Source: JACVRM01 sp963839815 (GTDB taxonomy: Bacteria > Actinomycetota > Thermoleophilia > Gaiellales > Gaiellaceae). Taken from it: a stretch of DNA of 64,000 bases. The notes below the pieces were generated by a model that did no database searches, was not told the origin of the DNA, and saw only the letters and a program-made list of their open reading frames with translations. Within the stretch, counting starts at the first letter, position 1. Each line of letters starts with the position of its first letter. Shown here piece after piece: positions 30,868-40,074 of the stretch. A program made the translations under genes and the position numbers. The stretch lies in the NCBI GenBank assembly GCA_963839815.1, contig CAWIWF010000008.1, positions 248,001-312,000 of the forward strand, given 5' to 3'.

Positions 30868-30951
30868 TGCGGATGAGAGGACTTGAACCTCCACGCCCTT
30901 TCGGGCACACGGACCTGAACCGTGCGCGTCTACCAATTCCGCCACATCCGC
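30868..30951 (-). tRNA. tRNA-Leu (CAG)
   Basis: An 84-nt class II tRNA on the minus strand. The acceptor is GCGGATG/CATCCGC, the anticodon arm CACGG-TTCAGGT-CCGTG gives CAG, a variable arm is closed around GAAA, and the discriminator is A. A TACAAT box (30963-30968 on the plus strand) sits upstream in the same GGCTACAAT context as at tRNA-Asn. Confidence 0.94.
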
Positions 30952-31003
30952 GCGGGACGGGCATTGTAGCCGGGGGCGCGCGGCGCCTCGCTGCCGCGGG
31001 AGC

Positions 31004-31474
31004 TTACGACCGGACGGCGTCGGGCAGGACGGCGAGCACGCTGGCGGCGTGCCCCGTGGCGCGAACGTTGCGCAGCGCCGCCACCACGGTTCCGTCCGGG
31101 GCGATCACGAAGGTCGAGCGGATCAGCCCGACCGACCGCTTGCCGTAGCGCACCTTCTCGCCCCAGGCCCCGTAGAGCTTCGCGACCCGGTTGTCGGGGT
31201 CGGCAAGCAGCGTGAACGGCAGCTCGTGCTTTGCCTTGAAGCGGGCATGCGAGGTGACATCGTCGGGGCTGACGCCGAGGATGACCGCGCCGCGCTCCTC
31301 GAATGCGGCGTGGTCGTCGCGGAGCTCGCAGGCCTGCGCCGTGCAGCCGCTGGTGTCGTTGCGCGGATAGAAGTAGAGGACGACGGGCGTCCCACGGAAC
31401 GACTCGAGCGAGACCTCCTCGCCCATGTCGCTCGACAGCGTGAACGACGGTGCCGGCTCGCCTTCCTCGACCAT
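31004..31474 (-). CDS. bcp: Thiol peroxidase / peroxiredoxin, BCP type
   Basis: A 156-residue thioredoxin-fold peroxidase reducing peroxides. The peroxidatic Cys C44 and resolving Cys C49 are in SGCTAQACELRD, spaced as in Bcp (PrxQ). VVLYFYPRNDTSGCT and the late STFVIAPDGTV match the family. The ATG start has a TACGAT box 7 nt upstream on the minus strand, consistent with a leaderless mRNA. Confidence 0.92.
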   Translation of the reverse strand: MVEEGEPAPSFTLSSDMGEEVSLESFRGTPVVLYFYPRNDTSGCTAQACELRDDHAAFEERGAVILGVSPDDVTSHARFKAKHELPFTLLADPDNRVAKLYGAWGEKVRYGKRSVGLIRSTFVIAPDGTVVAALRNVRATGHAASVLAVLPDAVRS

Positions 31475-31545
31475 GCGGGTGATCGTACCCCGCGTCCGCC
31501 GATCACCCTTTCGAGCGCACGCTCCGGTCCGGGGCCGCCCGTGCG

Positions 31546-32229
31546 CTAGCCGCCAGCAAGGCGGTCGTGGTACGCGCTCGCGATCGCCTGAGCCTGCTCC
31601 TCCGAGACCGAACCGGGCGGTCCGCGGAGCTCCATCGTGTAGACGATCGGCCCGACCGTGAAGCCGACCCAGTAGGACTCAAAGGGCCGTTGATCGGGGT
31701 TCCCGAGCTTTCGGACCTGTTCCGCTGTCGCGACTCGGTGAACGCCTCGCCCATCGTCCACGTCATCGACGTCGAACGAGTCGCTCCTGACGGCGCAGTT
31801 CCCAGGACACGGCTTCAGCGCATCCGTTTCGAGCCAGTCGAGCCCATCGGTCGCCCTGTCCTCGGAATCGAGCTCGATCTCCGAGCTGAAGACGTGAGGA
31901 ATAGGAGGGTCGACGGAGTGAGCGGCTCCGAAGAATCGTGCGTCCTCGCCCGCGCCCTTGAAGCCGTCTTCGAAGACGGCGCTCAGTTCCTCCGGGTCGG
32001 GGTCAGCCGTTCGCTCGCTGAGCAGCTCGACGAACTCGTCATAGTCCGCGGTCGTCTTACGCGTCTCCACCGGGTCAGGCTTCGATCCCGGAGCGTCCTC
32101 AGCGGTGACGAATCGCTGAGCGACCGCAGGTGGTGTGGCCGCTGCCTCGTCGTCACCACCACCACAAGCCGCGAGGGTCGTCGCCGCCAGCACTCCGAGG
32201 ATTGCAAGAGCCAGTCGCACCGCGTGCAT
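31546..32229 (-). CDS. Putative lipoprotein, unknown function
   Basis: A 227-residue secreted protein with a lipoprotein signal peptide: MHAVRLALAILGVLAATTLAAC, with a LAAC lipobox. Then comes GGGDDEAAATPP, a flexible linker, and an acidic globular part with two nearby Cys (KPCPGNCAV). The C-terminal WVGFTVGPIVYTMEL suggests a sensor- or substrate-binding-like beta sheet, but no family is recognised. I chose the ATG at 32229 rather than the longer ORF start because it puts the signal peptide at the N-terminus. Confidence 0.65.
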   Translation of the reverse strand: MHAVRLALAILGVLAATTLAACGGGDDEAAATPPAVAQRFVTAEDAPGSKPDPVETRKTTADYDEFVELLSERTADPDPEELSAVFEDGFKGAGEDARFFGAAHSVDPPIPHVFSSEIELDSEDRATDGLDWLETDALKPCPGNCAVRSDSFDVDDVDDGRGVHRVATAEQVRKLGNPDQRPFESYWVGFTVGPIVYTMELRGPPGSVSEEQAQAIASAYHDRLAGG

Positions 32230-32421
32230 CCTAGGGAGCGGCGCAGCGGCTGACAACCGCACGGAACGGGGGGTCATTTCACCACCGCCTGCGGGAGTCG
32301 GTGCGGGGAGAGACGGACGACGGCCGTCCTCTGGAAGACAGTCAGCGTGACCGCGGTGCCCGGCGTGAAGTCGGGAGCCGGGCGCCCCCCTCGGCCACGC
32401 CTCCGTTCACGCCGGGGTCGC

Positions 32422-32955
32422 TCACGACGGCAGCCACCCCTCACCGTACGCTGATCGCTCTTCTGCGCCCCAGCGGGCGTACGCCTCGTCCGGGCTGGAC
32501 GTCTCCTCGGGCACGCTCGCATCGTGCTTCGCGGCGACCTCGCTCACCGCATAGGTGACCTCGAAGCCACCCACGCGGCTGCCCACCATGACGATCACGC
32601 AGGGCGCGTCGCCCGCGCCGACGAACACGTGCTTCGTCCACGGCGGACAGTGGACAAAGTCCCACGCCTTCAGCTGGCGCTCCTCACCTTCGATCACCAG
32701 CAGGCACTCGCCGGAGACGACGAGGAAGTCCTCCTGGCCGCGCTCACCGTGGTACAAGCTGCGCTGGCCGGCGCCGAGGACCTGGAGACGGAAGCCGAGC
32801 TGCGCCCACTCCTGCCCGCCTTCGAAGTCGGTGTCCTGGCCGCGCTCCTCGCTTCGGATCCACGATGCGTCGCGCGCGTTGAGCACGAACCAGCCCTCGC
32901 CCTGGGGGATGAGCCCGGCGTCCGTCCGCTTCAGCTCCGCCTCGGGGACGGTCAT
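32422..32955 (-). CDS. Cupin-domain protein
   Basis: A 177-residue single cupin beta-barrel. Motif 1 reads LYHGERGQEDFLVVSGE, with His and Glu as expected metal ligands, and motif 2 is DFVHCPPWTKHVF with a second His. Many such proteins are sugar-binding or dioxygenase-like, and the substrate is unknown. The ATG at 32955 is chosen because the domain begins soon after it. The 192 bp between it and the lipoprotein gene contains only a weak minus-strand frame (PDFTPGTAVTLTVFQ), perhaps a remnant. Confidence 0.78.
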   Translation of the reverse strand: MTVPEAELKRTDAGLIPQGEGWFVLNARDASWIRSEERGQDTDFEGGQEWAQLGFRLQVLGAGQRSLYHGERGQEDFLVVSGECLLVIEGEERQLKAWDFVHCPPWTKHVFVGAGDAPCVIVMVGSRVGGFEVTYAVSEVAAKHDASVPEETSSPDEAYARWGAEERSAYGEGWLPS

Positions 32956-33108
32956 CGCGCGCAGGGGGTCGCCGCGTCGGTCATGCCTCGTCTCATGCGT
33001 GCCTCCTCCTTCGACAGGCCCGCCGGCTCCAGGCGGCGCGCGTCGGGCGGCGCGGAGCCTAGCGGCAGGCCAGGCGGTGGCGGCGCACCTCCCCGGTAGG
33101 GTCGCGGC

Positions 33109-33465
33109 GTGCTGCGCGCCCACGAGATCGTCGCGCTGCTCGTGCTCGGGGCCGCGCTGCTGGCGGCCGGGCTCGGCGGGCTCGCGTACGCACGGGGCGG
33201 CTCGGCGACCGCCGCGGCCCGCCAGTTGCTGGCGCTCGTCCAGACCCTGCTCGTCGCCCAGGTCGCGCTCGGGCTCCTGCTCCTGTCGGACGACCGCAAG
33301 GCCGAGGACGAGCTGCATTACGCCTACGGCACGCTGTCGCTGCTCGCCGTGCTGGCGCCGTGGATGTATGCACCGGCCGAGCCCCGGCGCCGGCTCGCGT
33401 GGTTCGCGGGCGCTACGCTGGTTGCGGGCCTGCTGGCTGGACGGGCCTACATGACGGCCGGATGA
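33109..33465 (+). CDS. Small membrane protein, four helices
   Basis: A 118-residue hydrophobic protein with about four helices (7-25, 40-62, 72-90, 96-113) and an acidic loop DDRKAEDELHYAYG. It has no family I recognise. GTG start with TAGGGT 6 nt upstream. Its stop overlaps the next gene by ATGA, so it pairs with another small membrane protein. Confidence 0.6.
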   Translation: MLRAHEIVALLVLGAALLAAGLGGLAYARGGSATAAARQLLALVQTLLVAQVALGLLLLSDDRKAEDELHYAYGTLSLLAVLAPWMYAPAEPRRRLAWFAGATLVAGLLAGRAYMTAG

Positions 33466-33836
33466 GACGGTTCCTCGCGGACATGAACCCGTTCGCCCGC
33501 GGCCTCTTGATCGTGGCCGGGGTCGCGCTCGTGATCGTGTCGCTGCAGCTCTACACCACGCTGGCGGCGCTCTACCTGATCGCGCGGATCGCGTTCTTCC
33601 TTGCGATCGCGTTCTTCCTCTACCTGGTGTGGCGCGAGCGCCGCGGCGACATCGCCACCTGGGCGACGCGCGCCCAGATCGCGTTCTACGGGGCGGCGCT
33701 CCTGGCTGTCGTGACGCTCGGCGCGTACTTCGCGGTCGGCGCATCGGGCCTGGACGCGCTCGCGCTCATCCTCGTGCTGATCGCCTGCGGCTTCTCGATG
33801 TTCCGGGTCTGGCGCGACGAGCACTCGTGGAGCTAG
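33462..33836 (+). CDS. Small membrane protein, three to four helices
   Basis: A 124-residue membrane protein with about three to four helices and Arg-rich loops (WRERRGDIATWATRAQ). The ATG overlaps the stop of the preceding membrane-protein gene, so they are coupled and may form one complex. Function unknown. Confidence 0.6.
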   Translation: MRRFLADMNPFARGLLIVAGVALVIVSLQLYTTLAALYLIARIAFFLAIAFFLYLVWRERRGDIATWATRAQIAFYGAALLAVVTLGAYFAVGASGLDALALILVLIACGFSMFRVWRDEHSWS

Positions 33837-33867
33837 GCCGCGTACGCCCGGCCGTGGCGAGCCTGAG

Positions 33868-34560
33868 CTAGGCCCCGATGCGGGCCGCTGCGCCGTCGAG
33901 CGCGTCCAGCACGGTGCGGATCGACAGCCGTCTGCCGACGAAGATCGGCGTGTCCCGCTCGGTGTAGGCGCTCGCCTCGGAGTCGCGCAGCCGCAGCATC
34001 AGGTGCATGAAGTCCGCCGGCTCCTCGCACTCGAAGGCGGTCATGAACTCCTGGTCGTCGATCCCAAACGAGTACGTGGTGTGGTTCTTGATGCCGGGGA
34101 ACTCCTCCCGGCCGATGCGGATGTGCTCGTCCATGGCGCGCTGCCGGTCGGCTTCGGCGAGCGCGTACCAGGGCCGTACCTTCACGAACGGGTAGACGAC
34201 GAGGTAGGGCAGGTCGTGCGGCGTGATCCGCCGCGGGCGCCTGGCGGCTGTGTACGGCGACGCCTTGGTGGTGGCGAGGTACGAGTAGGGCGTGGTGAGC
34301 CACGAGGCGAGCGGTGTTCCGTTCAGCTCCGCACCGAGCTCGTCGAGGTCGTCGTAGCGCTCGGTGATCTTCCAGAGAAAGAAGTCGCACTCGGGGCGGA
34401 CGCCCGTGGTCGAGTACGCACGGAGCCCGGACATCCGCTCCGTCCAGGCGTCGACGACGTCCGCGAACGCCTCCTTGCCGGCAACGCGCTCGTCGACGGG
34501 CAACCGCCGCCAGGCCGGGTCGACCCGGAAGAAAGTGTAGGCCACGTACTGCCCCTCCAC
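33868..34560 (-). CDS. hemQ: HemQ/ChdC-type coproheme decarboxylase
   Basis: A 230-residue chlorite-dismutase-fold protein. The start GQYVAYTFFRVDP, the central PYLVVYPFVKVRPWYAL and the heme proximal His H160 in NHTTYSFGIDDQEF are typical of HemQ, the last enzyme of the coproporphyrin-dependent heme pathway of Gram-positive bacteria. A longer ORF extends to 34746, but its extra 62 residues are unconserved-looking. A TACGAT box 7 nt before the GTG at 34560 supports this start. No other heme genes are in the window. Confidence 0.87.
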   Translation of the reverse strand: MEGQYVAYTFFRVDPAWRRLPVDERVAGKEAFADVVDAWTERMSGLRAYSTTGVRPECDFFLWKITERYDDLDELGAELNGTPLASWLTTPYSYLATTKASPYTAARRPRRITPHDLPYLVVYPFVKVRPWYALAEADRQRAMDEHIRIGREEFPGIKNHTTYSFGIDDQEFMTAFECEEPADFMHLMLRLRDSEASAYTERDTPIFVGRRLSIRTVLDALDGAAARIGA

Positions 34561-34636
34561 AGGCGAGATCGTAGTCCCACAGGCAGCAGTGACAGCAGCG
34601 GCGACTGGGCTCGAAGCCGGTTGCAGTTGACTCCCA

Positions 34637-34745
34637 CCGGCGGAGGGCGGCTGTCGCCGCCCGCAGCCACCGCGCGGCCCCGGCGCGTCTGACCAGCGAG
34701 GGGGCCCACGGGGGAAACCGGGTTTCCCCCGTGAGAGCGAGCCCA
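34637..34745 (+). repeat. Interspersed hairpin repeat, copy A
   Basis: About 110 bp between hemQ and uvrC. It contains GGCGGCTGTCGCCGCC and an 11-bp perfect stem (34707-34717 with 34723-34733; CACGGGGGAAA with TTTCCCCCGTG). A similar element in reverse orientation is at 41317-41422. Confidence 0.6.
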
Positions 34746-34786
34746 CGGAGCGGAGCGACGTGGCGAGCGGCCACTAGGCTGGCCAG

Positions 34787-36634
34787 GTGGCCCACGCGCT
34801 CGAGCCGAGGCTGAAGTCGCTGCCCGCGAAGCCGGGCGTCTACCTGTTTCGCGACGCCCGCGGCGAGGTGCTCTACATCGGCAAGGCGAAGTCGCTGCGT
34901 CCGCGGGTGCGGTCGTACTTCCAGTCGGGGGAGTCGCGGCGCGGCGTCGCCGACCTGTCACGCCGGATCGCCGATCTGGAGGTGATCGTGACGTCGAGCG
35001 AGTCGGAGGCGCTGCATCTCGAGCAGACGCTCGTCAAGCGTCACCGGCCGCCGTTCAACGTCCGCCTGCGCGACGACAAGTCGTTTCCGTACATTGCGGT
35101 CACGGTCGAGGACGAGTTCCCGCGGGTGATGTTCACCCGGGAGCGGCACCGGCGGGGGGTCGTCTACTTCGGGCCGTACGCCAATGCCAAGAAGGTGCGG
35201 GAGACGCTCGACGTCCTCAACCGCGCCTTTCGCTTCCGTCCCTGCGAGGGCCCGCAGCCGGGACGCCACTCGGGGATCCCGTGCCTCGACTACCACATCG
35301 ACCGCTGCCTGGCGCCCTGCGTCGGCTACGTGACGAAGGAGCACTACGCCGAGCTGATCGACGGCGTCGTGCAGTTCCTCTCGGGCGACACGAAGCCGAT
35401 CCTCAGCGACCTCGAGGAGCGGATGCAGGAGGCGGCGGCGGAGGAGCGCTTCGAGGAGGCGGCCCGGTACCGCAATCGCCTCTTCGCGGTGCGGCACCTG
35501 GCCGAGCGGCAGGCTGCCGACCGCCGCGAGTTCGGGACGATCGACGTGATCGGCGTCGCCATCGCCGGGGAGCGCGCGGCCGTCCAGGTGTTCCCGCTGC
35601 GCGACGGCAAGCTCGTCGGCCGGCACAGCTTTCACCTCGAGAACGTCGAGAACCAGGACGTGCCGACGGTGCTGGAAGCGTTCTGCCTCGAGTACTACGG
35701 CGCCTCGCCGACCGTTCCGCCGGAGATCGTCGTGCCTGCGGAGGCGCGGGAGACTCAGGCACTCGAGGAGTTCCTCTCGGAGCGGCGCGGCGCGCGGGTG
35801 GAGGTACGCGCTGCGCGCCGCGGGGAGAAGCGCCGGCTGCAGGAGCTCGCCACCCAGAACGCGCACCTGGCGGTCGAGTCGGATGCCGCGGCCAGCGAGC
35901 AGCGGCGGCTGCGCCGCGTCGAGGCCCTAGAGGAGCTGCGCGAGGCACTCAACCTCGAGAGCCTGCCGGTGAGGATCGAGTGCTTCGACATCTCGAACAT
36001 CCAACGCGAGTCGCCGGTCGGCTCGATGGTGGTGTTCACGAACGCCCAGCCGAAGAAGGCCCACTACCGCAAGTTCGGGCTGAGGCGACTCGAGGGCCCC
36101 GACGACTTCGCGGCGATGGCCGAAGTCGTTTCCCGCCGGTTCGCACGGCTCCGCGATGTCACAGCAGACGAGTACGACGAGAGCTTCGCGTCCGTGCCGA
36201 ACCTCGTCGTGATCGACGGCGGCAAGGGTCAGCTGTCGGCCGCGCTCGCGGCAATGCAGGCGTTCGACCTCCCGCGGGTGGCTGTCATCGCCCTCGCCAA
36301 GCGCGACGAAGAGGTGTTCGTGCCGAACCGGGCTGACCCGATCCGGCTCGACCGCCATCAGCCCGGGCTGCAGCTGCTGCAGCGCGTGCGCGACGAGGCG
36401 CACCGGTTCGCGCTCGGGTTTCATCGTCAGCGGCGTGACGCGCGTGCGCGCGAGTCGATCTTCGAGCGCCTGCAGGGCGTGGGGCCGGCCAGGCGGCGGG
36501 CGCTCGTGCGGCACTTCGGCTCCGCCGAGCGCTTCCTCGCCGCCAGCGAGGAGGACCTGGAGGCGGTGCCGGGGCTGCCGGCGAAGACCGCCCGGGCGAT
36601 CTACGCGCAGCTGCACAAAGCCGGCCGCGGCTGA
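34787..36634 (+). CDS. uvrC: UvrABC excinuclease subunit C
   Basis: A 615-residue dual-incision nuclease of nucleotide excision repair. The GIY-YIG nuclease opens the protein (PGVYLFRDARGEVLYIGKA at 17-35). A UvrB-binding UVR region follows (about 200-235), then the RNase H-like second nuclease (ECFDISNIQRESPVGSMVVF) and tandem helix-hairpin-helix motifs at the end (GPARRRALVRHFGS, VPGLPAKTARAIYAQL). GTG start with TAGGCT 6 nt upstream. In most actinobacteria rapZ, yvcK and whiA follow directly; here only whiA appears, 3.4 kb downstream. Confidence 0.96.
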   Translation: MAHALEPRLKSLPAKPGVYLFRDARGEVLYIGKAKSLRPRVRSYFQSGESRRGVADLSRRIADLEVIVTSSESEALHLEQTLVKRHRPPFNVRLRDDKSFPYIAVTVEDEFPRVMFTRERHRRGVVYFGPYANAKKVRETLDVLNRAFRFRPCEGPQPGRHSGIPCLDYHIDRCLAPCVGYVTKEHYAELIDGVVQFLSGDTKPILSDLEERMQEAAAEERFEEAARYRNRLFAVRHLAERQAADRREFGTIDVIGVAIAGERAAVQVFPLRDGKLVGRHSFHLENVENQDVPTVLEAFCLEYYGASPTVPPEIVVPAEARETQALEEFLSERRGARVEVRAARRGEKRRLQELATQNAHLAVESDAAASEQRRLRRVEALEELREALNLESLPVRIECFDISNIQRESPVGSMVVFTNAQPKKAHYRKFGLRRLEGPDDFAAMAEVVSRRFARLRDVTADEYDESFASVPNLVVIDGGKGQLSAALAAMQAFDLPRVAVIALAKRDEEVFVPNRADPIRLDRHQPGLQLLQRVRDEAHRFALGFHRQRRDARARESIFERLQGVGPARRRALVRHFGSAERFLAASEEDLEAVPGLPAKTARAIYAQLHKAGRG

Positions 36635-36686
36635 CGCGGCCCGAAGAGGCCGGTAGCCTCGCCAGCGTCAACGCAGAGGAGGCTCG

Positions 36687-37001
36687 ATGCACGCTCGCAT
36701 GACAGAAGTGCGCGGCACGGGCGGCGACCTGGAGACCGCGATCCGCACGGTTCGCGAGACGGTGTTGCCGAAGGCAGGCGAGCTCGACGGGTTCCGGGGG
36801 CTCTTCGGGCTCGTCGACCGCGAGTCGGAGACGTTCGTGACCCTCACGCTGTGGGAGACCGAGGAGGCCATGCGCGCCAGCGAGGAGGCGGCGAACCGGC
36901 TGCGCGCGCAGGCGATGCAGGAGATCGGCGCCGCAGGGGAGCCCAGCGTCAAGCGGTGGGAGGTTGCGATCGCCGAGCTGCCCGCGGCCGTCGCGGTCTA
37001 G
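36687..37001 (+). CDS. ABM-like dimeric alpha-beta barrel protein
   Basis: A 104-residue protein whose predicted pattern (ARMTEVRGTGGDLETAIRTV ... GFRGLFGLVDRESETFVTLTLW) fits a ferredoxin-like ABM/EthD-type barrel. A strong AGAGGAGG site lies 4 nt before the ATG. It overlaps the convergent flippase gene by 4 bases. Confidence 0.65.
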   Translation: MHARMTEVRGTGGDLETAIRTVRETVLPKAGELDGFRGLFGLVDRESETFVTLTLWETEEAMRASEEAANRLRAQAMQEIGAAGEPSVKRWEVAIAELPAAVAV

Positions 37002-38041
37002 GAGTTGCCGGAGGGGCGCTCGGCGGGCGGCTCGGCTGCGGGCGCCCCTTCCGGCTCCTCGGCGTGCGCGCCGGCTGCCTCCCGGCCGGCGCCGGCCGTC
37101 TCCGCGGCCTCGCTCTCGCGATGGCGGCGACGGAGCTCTCGCCAGCTCAGCGTCCGCGCCATCAGCAGCAGTGCGGCGAAGCCGAAGACGATGTTGGTCA
37201 GCATCAGGCTCAGCTTCATGCCGACGCTGAGCGACAGCAGGTCGCTGCTCGATGCCTCCCCGGCGAGCACGACGACGAGCAGCGCCTGCTCCGTGCCGAT
37301 CCCGCCCGGGCTGATCGGGAGGGCGGTGGCGAGGCTCTGCGCCGACTGGGCGACGAAGGCGTTGCGGATCGTCGCGTCGACGGCGAAGGCGTGCAGGAAC
37401 CAGTACGTCGCAGTCAGCCGGCACGTCCAGTCGACGAGCTGCCAGCCGATCACGCGGCGTGCGTAGCGTCGCTTGTCGCTCATGACGGAGAACCCCTGGG
37501 CGACGCGCTGCCTGAACGCCCGCACGTGGCCAGTAGCCCAGACGACGCCGATCCCGATCGCGATCCCGACCCCCAGGGCGAGCCCGACGGCGAGCCGGGG
37601 CCGCTCGAACAGCCAGCCGAAGTCGAAGCTCGGCAGCGAGGGCAAGACGTCGAGACTCGGCAGGACGCCCAGCTGCAGGGCGAATAGGAAGATCGCCAGC
37701 GCGGCCAGGAAGTCGAAGATCCCCATCACGAGCAGCGTCGTGCCGAGCGTCGTGTAGGTCGCTCCGGGTATGCGCTGGCGGGCGAGGTAGAGCCGCACGC
37801 CGTCGCCGGCGCGTGCGGGGACGAGGGCGTTGACGCCGACGCCGGAGAGGTAGGAGCCGTAGATCGCGCGCCAGCGGACGCGCTCGTTCGGGTAGGCATC
37901 CACGAGGACGTTCCGCCACGCACGGGCGACGGCCATCCCGCGCACCACGTGAAAGAGGAGGGCGACGGCGAGAGCGCGCAGGTCGACGGCCGCGAGGTTC
38001 TCGAAGAAGACCTCGATCGAGTCGAAGACGCGCTCTAGCAC
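36998..38041 (-). CDS. Flippase-like membrane protein (LPG-synthase TM/UPF0104 family)
   Basis: A 347-residue membrane protein with about eight helices. The family hallmark ALPISPGGIGTEQALLVVVL is present, as is the N-terminal FHVVRGMAVARAWRNVL. This domain is the flippase half of lysylphosphatidylglycerol synthase MprF; stand-alone bacterial members may move glycolipids. A soluble, Ala/Glu/Pro-rich C-terminal tail of about 40 residues is likely disordered. GTG start. The substrate is unknown. Confidence 0.82.
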   Translation of the reverse strand: MLERVFDSIEVFFENLAAVDLRALAVALLFHVVRGMAVARAWRNVLVDAYPNERVRWRAIYGSYLSGVGVNALVPARAGDGVRLYLARQRIPGATYTTLGTTLLVMGIFDFLAALAIFLFALQLGVLPSLDVLPSLPSFDFGWLFERPRLAVGLALGVGIAIGIGVVWATGHVRAFRQRVAQGFSVMSDKRRYARRVIGWQLVDWTCRLTATYWFLHAFAVDATIRNAFVAQSAQSLATALPISPGGIGTEQALLVVVLAGEASSSDLLSLSVGMKLSLMLTNIVFGFAALLLMARTLSWRELRRRHRESEAAETAGAGREAAGAHAEEPEGAPAAEPPAERPSGNS

Positions 38042-38176
38042 CAGTCCCCCGGGGACGAGCAGCGCCGCGCCGAGCGGCGTTCCTCTTCTGTCACAGGTCC
38101 GTCACACACGGGTGCGCCCGACCGCGCTACGGTCGCAGCGGGGAGGAGGTTGGAGGCTCCCGGCCACGGCTCCGGA

Positions 38177-38251
38177 CATGTCCTGACCAGGCAGGTCCTG
38201 CTCGGGCGTGTCCTCGTCGGGCCTGTCCGGGCGAGAGCTGTCGGTCCCGGC
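38177..38251. repeat. 15-bp tandem repeat, five units
   Basis: Five consecutive 15-bp units (38177, 38192, 38207, 38222, 38237) share a TGTCC or GGTCC core in each unit and drift toward the end. A 15-bp period means five codons in any frame, so it may be a fragment of a pentapeptide-repeat coding sequence, or a minisatellite. The 301-bp gap around it (38042-38342) holds no gene I can support. Confidence 0.55.
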
Positions 38252-38342
38252 GCCGCCCGCTGGAGACGCCCGCCTCGGTGCGCAGCGGCGGAACGGATCG
38301 CGGCGTGAGCGGGCACGCGCGTCACCCCGAGGTCGCGGCCGG

Positions 38343-40022
38343 CTACGGCCGGTCGGGCGGGGAGGAGCCGTCCTGGCCGCCCGGCGTGCCGTCGGGGCCC
38401 ATGAACGGGTACCGGTAGTCCCGCGGCGGGACGAACGTCTCCTTGATCGTGCGCGGGCTGACCCACCGGATCAGGTTCCACATCGACCCGGCCTTGTCAT
38501 TCGTCCCGGAGGCGCGCGCGCCGCCAAACGGCTGCTGGCCGACCACGGCCCCCGTCGGCTTGTCGTTCACGTAGAAGTTGCCGGCCGTGTAGCGGAGCGC
38601 CTGCTCTGCTGCCGCGACCGCGGCACGGTCGTCGGCGAAGATCGCCCCCGTCAGCGCATAGGGCGCCGTGCGGTCGACCAGCTCGAGCGTGTCGTCGTAC
38701 GAGCCCTCGGGATAGACGTATGCGGTCACGATCGGCCCGAAGAGCTCCTCCCGCATCAGCGGCATGTCGGGATCGCGTGTCTCGATCACGGTCGGCTCGA
38801 CGTAGAACCCCTCCGAGTCGTCGACGCCGCCGCCGACCACCACCTCGGTCTCTGCGTGGTTGCGGGCCAGCTCGATCGCCTCGGCGTGGCCGCGCTGGGC
38901 CTTGGCGTCGATGACCGCGCCCATGAAGTTGGAGAAGTCGGTCACATCGCCCATGCGGATCTGGGCCACCTCCTCGGCGAGGCGCTCGCGAAGCTGCGGC
39001 CAGAGGTTGGACGGTGCGTAGACGCGCGATGCCGCCGAGCACTTCTGCCCCTGGTACTCGAACGAGCCGCGCACGATCGCGGTCGCGACCGCGTCCACGT
39101 CCGCGGATGGATGGGCCAGGATGAAGTCCTTGCCGCCCGTCTCGCCGACGATGCGCGGGTAGTTGCGGTAGCGGTCGATGGTGCCGCCGATCGTCCGCCA
39201 CATGCTCTGGAAGACCGGCGTCGAGCCGGTGAAGTGCACACCGGCCAGATGCTCGCTGGCCAGGGCGACGTCGCCGACAGCAGCGCCGGGGCCGTAGACG
39301 AGGTTGATCACGCCCGGCGGCAACCCCGCCTCCTGCAGGAGTCGCATGATGAAGGACGCGGAGTAGGCGGCGGTGGACGCCGGCTTCCACACGATCGTGT
39401 TGCCCATCAGGGCAGGGCTCGACGGCAGGTTCGCGCCGATGGCGGTGAAGTTGAACGGCGTCACCGCGAAGACGAACCCCTCCAGCGGCCGGTACTCCAT
39501 GCGGTTCCACGTGCCGGGCGCCGAGATCGGCTGCTCCTCGTAGATACGCGTCATGAACTCGACGTTGAAGCGGAAGAAGTCGATTGTCTCGCAGGCCGCG
39601 TCGATCTCCGCCTGGTGCACGGTCTTCGACTGGCCGAGCATCGTGGCCGCGTTCAGCGTCGACCGCCACGGGCCCGCCAGCAGCTCGGCGGCTCGGAGGA
39701 ACACCGCCGCGCGCTCCTCCCACGGCGTCCGCGACCAGTCGTGCCACGCGTCGGCCGCGGCGGCGATCGCGCGCTGCACCTCTTCCGGGCCGGCCTGGTG
39801 GACGGTGGCGAGCACGCGCTCCTTGCTGTGCGGCTCCACCTGCTCGAACGTCTCGCCGGTGCGGACGTCCTCGCCGCCGATCACGAGCGGCAGGTCGAGG
39901 CGGTCGCCCCGGAGCTCCTCGACCTTGCGCCGAATGCTCTCGCGCTCCGCTGACCCGGGTGCGTAGTCGAGCACCGGCTCGTTGCGCGGCGACGGCGGCC
40001 GGAAGATCGCGGGCGCGCTCAT
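38343..40022 (-). CDS. pruA: L-glutamate gamma-semialdehyde (1-pyrroline-5-carboxylate) dehydrogenase
   Basis: A 559-residue aldehyde dehydrogenase oxidising glutamate semialdehyde, the last step of proline degradation. The catalytic Cys is C328 in YQGQKCSAASRVYAP and the active-site region VGETGGKDF is about 40 residues earlier. NAD-binding FTGSTPVFQSMW and the C-terminal PFGGARASGTNDKAG match the P5CDH (RocA/PruA) family. The proline dehydrogenase gene is not in the window. The ATG start is preferred because it keeps the conserved N-terminal RPPSPRNEPVLDYAPGS. Confidence 0.93.
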   Translation of the reverse strand: MSAPAIFRPPSPRNEPVLDYAPGSAERESIRRKVEELRGDRLDLPLVIGGEDVRTGETFEQVEPHSKERVLATVHQAGPEEVQRAIAAAADAWHDWSRTPWEERAAVFLRAAELLAGPWRSTLNAATMLGQSKTVHQAEIDAACETIDFFRFNVEFMTRIYEEQPISAPGTWNRMEYRPLEGFVFAVTPFNFTAIGANLPSSPALMGNTIVWKPASTAAYSASFIMRLLQEAGLPPGVINLVYGPGAAVGDVALASEHLAGVHFTGSTPVFQSMWRTIGGTIDRYRNYPRIVGETGGKDFILAHPSADVDAVATAIVRGSFEYQGQKCSAASRVYAPSNLWPQLRERLAEEVAQIRMGDVTDFSNFMGAVIDAKAQRGHAEAIELARNHAETEVVVGGGVDDSEGFYVEPTVIETRDPDMPLMREELFGPIVTAYVYPEGSYDDTLELVDRTAPYALTGAIFADDRAAVAAAEQALRYTAGNFYVNDKPTGAVVGQQPFGGARASGTNDKAGSMWNLIRWVSPRTIKETFVPPRDYRYPFMGPDGTPGGQDGSSPPDRP

Positions 40023-40074
40023 CGGGGGCGAGGGGGGCAGCCGGAGGTCATCGCGAGGATTCTAGGCTGCAGCC

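Noticed and set aside
32274..32522. Minus-strand ORF ending PDFTPGTAVTLTVFQ between cupin and lipoprotein genes
   Set aside because: Only the last 35 residues look protein-like; the rest is Arg-rich and out of any family. Possibly a remnant, not listed as a gene.
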